DNA of 10,034 bases, taken from positions 1 through 10,034 of the forward strand of contig JAEWTL010000042.1 of the NCBI GenBank assembly GCA_023459495.1. The letters run 5' to 3'. This document shows, in pieces, positions 6,251 to 10,034 of the stretch. The notes below the pieces were generated by a model, which saw nothing but the letters and a program-made list of their open reading frames with translations, made no database searches and was not told where the DNA came from. Position 1 is the first letter of the stretch. Every line of letters begins with the position of its first letter. The translations under genes and the position numbers were made by a program. This DNA is from Bacillota bacterium. Lineage in GTDB: Bacteria; Bacillota; Clostridia; Christensenellales; SZUA-584.

Positions 6251-6449
6251 CAAAGCGCAATGGGGGCAGTCTGCTGAAAAACCCCTTGCTGTCATCCTGA
6301 GCGTCAGCGAAGGATCTTGCCGAAGGCGACTGGGAAGTGGACGAGCATCTTAAAGCAGCTTACTACTTAAAGATTCTTCGGGCACTTCACACCCTCAGAA
6401 TGACAAGAGAGACTTTGTCATCAAGCTGTCCCCACTAAGCGCAGCTTTG
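6251..6449. mobile_element. MITE-like element with long imperfect terminal inverted repeats
   Basis: The two ends are reverse complements over roughly 70 bases with mismatches and small gaps. The outer arm runs CAAAGCGC, then TGGGGGCAG on the left, matched by CAAAGCTGCGC, then TGGGGACAG on the right read backwards. The inner arm is TGTCATCCTGAG (6290-6301), then CGAAGGATCTT, matched by TGTCATTCTGAG, then CGAAGAATCTT (6405-6370 reversed). TGTCATTCTGAG followed by CGAAGAATCTT is a pattern I know as a recurrent dispersed repeat in clostridial and other genomes. There is no coding capacity. The element separates the acetyltransferase from ogt and ends about 10 bases before the ogt ribosome binding site. 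The exact ends and a target-site duplication could not be fixed. Confidence 0.65.
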
Positions 6450-6475
6450 CAGGGTGGTAAGAAAGGAGAAAACGC

Positions 6476-6958
6476 ATGAAAATTGCCTGCCACGCCGATA
6501 CGCCCATCGGCACGCTGACCGCTATCTACGAGGACGGGAGAATCCGCCGCGTGCTGTTTCCCGACGAGCTCTATGCCGCCGCGGACGTGGAATCGGATGA
6601 TACGCTTCCGTTCGCGCAGCAGATCGCCGAGTACTTTGACGGCCAGCGCCGCATGTTCGAGCTGCCGCTGCAGCTTTCCGGCACGCGCTTCAAGCACGAG
6701 GTGTACGCGGCGGTGCTGAGCATCCCGTATGGTAAGACCGCCACCTACAGCGAGGTCGCGATGATGGCCGGGCACCCGCGGGCCATGCGAGCCGTGGGCA
6801 ATGTGATGCGCGACACACCCATGCCCATCGTCATCCCGTGCCACCGCGTGGTACACCAGAGCAAAAAGAAGGGCGCTTACCGGGGCGGCATGGACTCCAA
6901 GAACGTCCTGCTCGACATGGAACACCGCTACGTTGAAAAGGATACGCCGACCGAATGA
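6476..6958 (+). CDS. ogt: Methylated-DNA--[protein]-cysteine S-methyltransferase (O6-alkylguanine repair)
   Basis: This 160-aa suicide repair protein transfers methyl or alkyl groups from O6-alkylguanine (and O4-alkylthymine) in DNA to its own cysteine. The active-site motif PCHRVV is present, with acceptor Cys122. The helix-turn-helix part of the family signature is visible: IPYGKTATYSEVA at 83-95, then the RAVGN segment at 105-109 that carries the recognition helix and arginine finger. The length matches the Ogt/MGMT short form, with no Ada regulatory domain. The start has AAGGAG about eight bases upstream. Because a MITE-like element lies directly upstream, the promoter is either inside that element or shared with the acetyltransferase. 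A terminator follows closely. Confidence 0.96.
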   Translation: MKIACHADTPIGTLTAIYEDGRIRRVLFPDELYAAADVESDDTLPFAQQIAEYFDGQRRMFELPLQLSGTRFKHEVYAAVLSIPYGKTATYSEVAMMAGHPRAMRAVGNVMRDTPMPIVIPCHRVVHQSKKKGAYRGGMDSKNVLLDMEHRYVEKDTPTE

Positions 6959-6967
6959 AAATCGAAG

Positions 6968-6994
6968 CGCAGGTGAAAATGCCTGCGTTTTTTT
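6968..6994 (+). terminator. Rho-independent terminator after ogt
   Basis: CGCAGG (6968-6973) and CCTGCG (6982-6987) form a 6-bp stem around an 8-base loop, followed by seven T residues. It starts 10 bases after the ogt stop. Confidence 0.88.
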
Positions 6995-7083
6995 GCATCA
7001 TCCGTCTCTGGCTCTGTTTGCCCTGAACAAAGCGCGTTGGTGCACGACGCTTCAATCACTGCAATGCAATAAAATATGATTGT

Positions 7084-7213
7084 AACGCTCGATGTGAGTG
7101 CCTGCCTGAAGCTATTATCTCTGGGATGGGCGAAAACGAGCTGACTTCGCTTGATGTAGGTAAGCGCTTCAAGATTTGTATTGCAGGGCTAATCAGATGG
7201 CAACGCTCGATGT
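7084..7213. repeat. Pair of 12-bp direct repeats 118 bases apart
   Basis: AACGCTCGATGT occurs at 7084-7095 and 7202-7213. A second matching word, CGCTTCA, occurs at 7048 and 7165, 117 bases apart. This suggests two diverged copies of a unit of about 118 bases. The copies are otherwise only loosely similar. The spacing is not a multiple of three, so this is not a protein-level repeat. Confidence 0.4.
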
Positions 7214-7336
7214 TAAAGCGAATACGGCGCTTCAGAGCCGTGGTAGATACAGCGACAAACACAGTGGCCTGTACGATATTTAGTCAATGGAGCAAATAAA
7301 CTGCTGCTTAATCTGGCTTTCCTGAATTTTCTCCGG

Positions 7337-7342
7337 TATAAT
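7337..7342 (+). promoter_or_regulatory. -10 box of the cyclophilin gene
   Basis: A perfect TATAAT lies 28 bases before the ATG of the cyclophilin gene. The -35 region at 16-18 bases spacing (around TGGCTT, 7314-7319) is poor, so an activator or weak expression is possible. No terminator-like structure lies between it and the gene. Confidence 0.5.
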
Positions 7343-7369
7343 AGATTTATTAAACATGAGGATATAGTA

Positions 7370-7996
7370 ATGAAGAAACTTTTATATGCTATGCTTTGCA
7401 TAATGCTTGTATTGTCGGCTGGCTGCGCAAAAACCAACGAATCTGGACAACAATCCGGCGATGTTGAGGTCCAATCCAGCGAGGATGCGCCCCAATCCTA
7501 CGGGATTGTTCATGTAGCCATAGAAGTGAAAGACTATGGGACGATTACCGTCGAACTTGATGGAACCAACGCGCCGATTACGGTAAGTAACTTTATAAGC
7601 CTGGTAAAGGATGGCTTCTATGACGGGCTTACCTTTCACAGGATTATATCCGGATTCATGATACAAGGCGGTGATCCTGCAGGTAACGGAACAGGCGGTT
7701 CGGATAAAACGATAAAAGGCGAGTTTTCTTTAAATGGCGTGGAGAATCCTTTGTCTCACACAAGAGGTGCCATCTCGATGGCGCGGTCTAAGAATTATGA
7801 CAGCGCAAGCTCTCAGTTTTTTATTGTTCATGAAGACAGCACGTTTCTGGACGGTGAATATGCGGTTTTCGGCTATGTTACGGACGGAATGGACATTGTC
7901 GACAGGATATGCGCGGATACGCCGGTAGTGGATAACAACGGGACGGTTGAGAAGGAAGACCAACCGATTATCGTATCCATTAAGATAATTGATTAA
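7370..7996 (+). CDS. Cyclophilin-type peptidyl-prolyl cis-trans isomerase, lipoprotein
   Basis: This 208-aa protein is predicted to be exported, lipid-anchored and to catalyse proline cis-trans isomerisation outside the membrane. The signal peptide MKKLLYAMLCIMLVLSAGC ends in a lipobox with Cys19 as the anchor. A Ser/Gln/Glu-rich linker of about 25 residues follows, then the cyclophilin domain (about 46-208). Active-site landmarks are present: FHRI at 89-92 with the catalytic Arg91, GFMIQGGDP at 95-103, SSQFF at 147-151 and LDGEYAVFG at 160-168. Phe159 occupies the place of the CypA tryptophan that binds cyclosporin, which is common in bacterial forms. The ribosome binding site is a modest GAGG about eight bases upstream. 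The gene is visibly more AT-rich than the genes to its left. No clear terminator follows. It converges on the small gene at 8040-8261. Confidence 0.93.
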   Translation: MKKLLYAMLCIMLVLSAGCAKTNESGQQSGDVEVQSSEDAPQSYGIVHVAIEVKDYGTITVELDGTNAPITVSNFISLVKDGFYDGLTFHRIISGFMIQGGDPAGNGTGGSDKTIKGEFSLNGVENPLSHTRGAISMARSKNYDSASSQFFIVHEDSTFLDGEYAVFGYVTDGMDIVDRICADTPVVDNNGTVEKEDQPIIVSIKIID

Positions 7997-8032
7997 TGAG
8001 TAAATTGAATATGCCTTTTTAAATGACGATTG

Positions 8033-8066
8033 GGTGATATTAGAATACCCATTGAGGGTTATCACC
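8033..8066. repeat. Inverted repeat at the convergent gene junction
   Basis: GGTGATA (8033-8039) and TATCACC (8060-8066) are perfect reverse complements with a 20-base loop. A nested TGGGT/ACCCA pair (8031-8035 and 8048-8052) can form instead. They overlap the 3' end of the small minus-strand gene and lie between it and the cyclophilin gene. There is no good T-run, so a role as a weak bidirectional terminator is only possible. Confidence 0.3.
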
Positions 8067-8261
8067 GTTGAGACGCTCGCGGAGATAATGATAAGCCTCA
8101 TACAGGTTTAAACATAACTTATAGTAGAAGTGCAGACAAACCAATTCGTTTTTGATAGAGGTCATTACAAAGCTTTGAGTAATCACGTTGCCATTTTGAG
8201 TTGTGCCACCATTAGCCCATCTAAATATTAACACGATAACTATGATTGCCAGTAATGCCAT
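8040..8261 (-). CDS. Small predicted membrane protein, 73 aa, unknown family
   Basis: The frame extends upstream, but the true start is very likely the ATG at 8261: GGAGG lies eight bases before it on the minus strand, and the protein then begins with a hydrophobic stretch. Residues 1-14 (MALLAIIVIVLIFR) form one probable short membrane segment ending in Arg. A polar Gly/Thr/Asn linker follows, then a Tyr/Leu-rich, probably helical part with two cysteines (VCLHFYYKLCLNLYEAYHYLRERL). Stop is TAA at 8042-8040. A TATAAT (8289-8284, minus) lies about 22 bases upstream with no clear -35. It stands alone, convergent with the cyclophilin gene. I do not recognise the family. The start and ribosome binding site support a real gene; function is unknown. 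Confidence 0.6.
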   Translation of the reverse strand: MALLAIIVIVLIFRWANGGTTQNGNVITQSFVMTSIKNELVCLHFYYKLCLNLYEAYHYLRERLNGDNPQWVF

Positions 8262-8524
8262 AGTGTCCGCCTCCGATTTGGTAATTATAAGTTTAACGTG
8301 TACTTTTAATATGGACAGCATAGACGGTTACTTTTTCAATCAGCCGTCCAAATAGCGATTAATTAATCAAAGACGCAAATAAAATAACAACGAAACGTCA
8401 GCGTCCCAGCTTGATATAACAGGGATATGCCAGCGAAGCTGAAATTCACCTGCATACAAGAAACCGTTTTCCATAAAAACATGCGCAACGCCCCCGGTTC
8501 GAGGCTAAGATTTTATATTTCCGC

Positions 8525-8553
8525 TTGAAAAAGCTTCAAAAACGTGATATACA
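8525..8553 (+). promoter_or_regulatory. Promoter of the Gfo/Idh/MocA oxidoreductase gene, overlapped by a palindrome
   Basis: TTGAAA (8525-8530) is followed after 17 bases by TATACA (8548-8553), which is preceded by TGA and so has the extended -10 form. The -35 lies inside an inverted repeat, TTGAA (8525-8529) and TTCAA (8535-8539), so a bound regulator would occlude polymerase. The leader to the start codon is about 80 bases. Confidence 0.5.
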
Positions 8554-8600
8554 TATTATAAAAGAGAAACCGGTTAACCTATTTTCCCGGCAAGAAAAAA

Positions 8601-8614
8601 GCAAAACGTTTTCA
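8601..8614 (+). promoter_or_regulatory. LacI/CcpA-type operator-like palindrome (cre-like)
   Basis: The sequence GCAAAACGTTTTCA contains the perfect 10-bp palindrome AAAACGTTTT with a central CG. It differs from the ideal cre-type TGAAAACGTTTTCA only in its first two bases. It lies about 25 bases before the start codon and downstream of the predicted promoter, a normal place for a roadblock operator. Binding by CcpA or by a dedicated LacI-family sugar regulator is inferred. Confidence 0.5.
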
Positions 8615-8639
8615 ATATTACATATAAGGAGCAGGAACC

Positions 8640-9770
8640 ATGAAGGAAATCAAAGTGGGTATCGTAGGCTTCGGGTTTATGGGCAGGGCACATACGTACG
8701 GTTACAAGACGTTGCCGCTGTATTACCGCGACCTGTCGTTTCGCGTCACGCTGCAGGCCGTGGCCGACCCCGTACCGGGGGTAGCAGAGCGTGCGGCGGA
8801 AGAGCTGGGGTTCACCTATGCGACGCAGAACCCCGACGACGTGTTCAATGATCCGGAGATCGACATCATCGACGTCTGCACGCCCAACATCTATCATAAG
8901 GAAGGCATCATCAAGGCGTTGGCCGCAGGCAAGAACGTCTACTGCGATAAGCCCCTCGCCTCGTGCTATGCCGAGACGCAGGAGGTCATCGACGCGGCGC
9001 AGAAGAGCGGCAAGGTCACGCAGATGGCGCTCCAGTACCGCTTCTATACCGGCACCCTGCGCGCCAGGCAGCTCATCGACGAGGGCCGATTGGGACGCAT
9101 CCTCTCCTTCCGCTCGGAATACCTGCACCCGTCCGGCATCGACCCGAACAAACCCATGGGCTGGAAGCAGCAGAAGGCTTTCGGCGGCGGCGGCGTGCTG
9201 CTGGACCTCGGCAGCCACGTGTTCGACCTCATGTATTTCCTGCTGGGCCAGTACGACAGCGTGCTGACCGACAACACCATCGTCTACGAGCAGCGCTGCG
9301 ACAACGCGGGCAACAAGGTCGCCTGTGACGCGGAGGACATCTCGGTCTCGCTCGTGCGCATGAAGAGCGGCGCCAAAGGCGTTATCCAAGCGTCCAAGGT
9401 GGCTGCGGGCAGTAACGACGAGCTGCGCTTCGAGATTCACGGCACGAAAGGCGCGCTGCGGTACAACTCCATGCACCCCAACGAACTGCACTTCTTCGAC
9501 GCGGCCCGTGCTGACATGCCCTATGGCGGCGAGTCCGGCTTTACGGCCATCGAGTGCGTGAACCGCTACGAGAAACCGGGCGGCGGATTCCCCGGCCCCA
9601 AGTTCGCCATCGGCTTCATGCGCGGACACGTGCACAGCCTGTACAACTTCGTGGCCCACGTGTACGAGGGCAAACAATCCGCCCCATCCTTTGAAGATGG
9701 CGCATACATCCAGTACGTGATGGAGCAGGCCTACCAATCTGACGCCCGCAAGGCGTGGGTGAAGCTGTAA
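8640..9770 (+). CDS. Gfo/Idh/MocA-family NAD(P)-dependent oxidoreductase
   Basis: This 376-aa cytoplasmic dehydrogenase probably acts on a sugar, inositol or sugar-derivative hydroxyl group. The N-terminal Rossmann fold begins KVGIVGFGFMG, with the GxGxxG loop at 10-15. YCDKPLA (101-107) corresponds to the family EKP motif, with Lys104 as the catalytic lysine. GGGVLLDLGSHVFDL (183-197) carries Asp189 and His193, which match the conserved D-x3-H of the catalytic site in inositol dehydrogenase-like members. The C-terminal domain is the usual substrate-binding sheet. The start has AAGGAG about ten bases upstream. No transporter or kinase is next to it within the window, so the substrate is open. 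The cre-like site suggests carbon-source control. It is more GC-rich than the region to its left. Confidence 0.93.
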   Translation: MKEIKVGIVGFGFMGRAHTYGYKTLPLYYRDLSFRVTLQAVADPVPGVAERAAEELGFTYATQNPDDVFNDPEIDIIDVCTPNIYHKEGIIKALAAGKNVYCDKPLASCYAETQEVIDAAQKSGKVTQMALQYRFYTGTLRARQLIDEGRLGRILSFRSEYLHPSGIDPNKPMGWKQQKAFGGGGVLLDLGSHVFDLMYFLLGQYDSVLTDNTIVYEQRCDNAGNKVACDAEDISVSLVRMKSGAKGVIQASKVAAGSNDELRFEIHGTKGALRYNSMHPNELHFFDAARADMPYGGESGFTAIECVNRYEKPGGGFPGPKFAIGFMRGHVHSLYNFVAHVYEGKQSAPSFEDGAYIQYVMEQAYQSDARKAWVKL

Positions 9771-9800
9771 TCAGTGAACAGTGAATAATGAATGATGATC

Positions 9801-9825
9801 TGTAGGGGCGGCCACTGGCCGCCCG
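9801..9825. repeat. GC-rich palindromic repeat, copy 1
   Basis: TGTAGGGGCGGCC, then ACT, then GGCCGCCCG: GGGCGGCC (9806-9813) pairs perfectly with GGCCGCCC (9817-9824). It is the first of three related palindromes that each begin or end with GTAGGGG. It lies 30 bases after the oxidoreductase stop. It is preceded by a short run of GTGAA/AATGA-like words (9776-9795), also typical of dispersed repeat borders. Confidence 0.65.
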
Positions 9826-9854
9826 CCAGCATTCGGCGGCATGGTTTAGGAACC

Positions 9855-9882
9855 CGTAGGGGCGGGCTTCCAAGCCCGCCCG
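9855..9882. repeat. GC-rich palindromic repeat, copy 2
   Basis: CGTAGGGGCGGGCTT with CCAAGCCCGCCCG: GGGCGGGCTT (9860-9869) pairs perfectly with AAGCCCGCCC (9872-9881). It has the same GTAGGGGCGG head as copy 1 and lies 54 bases from it in the same orientation. No T-run follows. Confidence 0.65.
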
Positions 9883-9950
9883 CGCAATTACTATTATTAA
9901 TATCACGATAACAAATCGTCGGTATATAGTTTAATACAACGTATGTTTTG

Positions 9951-9978
9951 CGGGTCGTCTGGGAAGCCGACCCCTACG
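9951..9978. repeat. GC-rich palindromic repeat, copy 3 (inverted, diverged)
   Basis: Read on the minus strand it begins CGTAGGGGTCGGCTT and ends CGACCCG, so it is the same kind of unit in opposite orientation to copies 1 and 2. GGGTCG (9952-9957) pairs with CGACCC (9968-9973); the inner part of the stem is imperfect. Confidence 0.55.
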
Positions 9979-10034
9979 TGGTTTGAGTATAAATGCAGGA
10001 GCGTGTTTTGATGGTCTGCCCCTAGGGCTATGCC

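Larger units (their letters stand above)
6995..7369. other. Non-coding region with degenerate repeats between ogt and the cyclophilin gene
   Basis: I see no supported gene here. A 68-codon minus frame (7056-7262) and a plus frame without an ATG (7027-7299) are both open, but neither has a ribosome binding site or a recognisable product. The stretch contains a 12-base direct repeat AACGCTCGATGT at 7084-7095 and 7202-7213. It also has CGCTTCA at 7048, 7165 and 7228. AACAAAGCGC at 7026-7035 equals the left end of the MITE-like element (6249-6258), so this may be a decayed repeat element. The cyclophilin promoter lies at its right end. Confidence 0.5.
8262..8639. other. AT-rich intergenic region before the oxidoreductase gene
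   Basis: This region of about 378 bases lies between two divergent genes. It holds the -10 of the small minus-strand gene (8284-8289). Next to it is an imperfect inverted repeat, TGGACAGC (8312-8319) with GCCGTCCA (8342-8349), which matches at 7 of 8 bases. The oxidoreductase promoter with two palindromes lies at 8525-8614. Between about 8350 and 8520 I see no gene, tRNA or riboswitch that I can support. Confidence 0.5.
9771..10034. other. Repeat-bearing intergenic region at the right edge
   Basis: The 264 bases after the oxidoreductase contain the three palindromic repeats. Between copies 2 and 3 they include an AT-rich stretch (about 9885-9945). No gene is supported: the ATG at 9987 meets a stop after ten codons. 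No T-tailed terminator is visible for the oxidoreductase gene, so the first palindrome may end its transcript. Confidence 0.5.

Noticed and set aside
6240..6475. CRISPR-like or tandem repeat array between the acetyltransferase and ogt
   Set aside because: The similar segments are inverted ends of one element, not regularly spaced direct repeats with spacers.
7056..7262. 68-codon minus frame between ogt and the cyclophilin gene
   Set aside because: No ribosome binding site and no recognisable product. The opposite strand is open over the same stretch, so openness is not informative.
8480..8520. tRNA-like T-arm word GGTTCGAGGC
   Set aside because: No matching acceptor, D or anticodon arms can be built around it and no CCA follows.
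8574..9737. Long minus-strand open frame (about 390 codons) opposite the oxidoreductase
   Set aside because: Shadow of a well-supported Gfo/Idh/MocA gene; no family features and no sensible start signal.
9987..10019. Possible gene start at the right edge (ATG behind a GAG-type site)
   Set aside because: An in-frame stop follows after ten codons.

Overview
The window looks like chromosomal DNA of a moderately GC-rich member of the Clostridia (Bacillota), probably an anaerobic gut-type lineage. This is inferred from strong AGGAGG-type ribosome binding sites, sigma-A-like promoters, short hairpin plus T-run terminators, a CBS-tailed OpuC-type ABC transporter, an Lrp/AsnC regulator next to alanine dehydrogenase, and dispersed palindromic repeats. 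No rRNA, tRNA, CRISPR array, phage gene or transposase was seen.

Layout. (1) Positions 1-48 hold the first codons of a minus-strand gene that runs off the left edge, with its own extended -10 promoter. (2) Positions 93-3526 hold a minus-strand operon, transcribed right to left: an unrecognised 201-aa protein, then an osmoprotectant (quaternary-amine) ABC importer made of a CBS-domain ATPase, one permease and a lipoprotein binding protein, ending in a rho-independent terminator. (3) Positions 3542-3966 form a divergent intergenic region with inverted repeats, a Cys-rich ORF that may be a gene relic, and a good promoter for the plus strand. (4) Positions 3967-5607 carry a plus-strand pair, an Lrp/AsnC regulator and alanine dehydrogenase, closed by a strong terminator. 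(5) Positions 5679-6994 carry a GNAT acetyltransferase and an O6-alkylguanine DNA methyltransferase. They are separated by a roughly 200-bp element with long imperfect terminal inverted repeats that looks like a MITE. (6) Positions 6995-8639 are visibly more AT-rich. They hold a lipoprotein cyclophilin, a convergent small membrane-protein gene with a strong ribosome binding site, and two long non-coding stretches. (7) Positions 8640-9770 carry a Gfo/Idh/MocA oxidoreductase behind a promoter with two palindromic, operator-like sites. (8) The right end holds three related GC-rich palindromic repeats.

Functionally this is mostly housekeeping and accessory metabolism: compatible-solute import, alanine/pyruvate/ammonia interconversion under probable local control, alkylation repair, extracytoplasmic protein folding and a probable sugar or polyol dehydrogenase. 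I found no convincing new multi-gene system. The least explained items are the unknown first gene of the transporter operon, the small membrane protein at 8040-8261, and the repeats.
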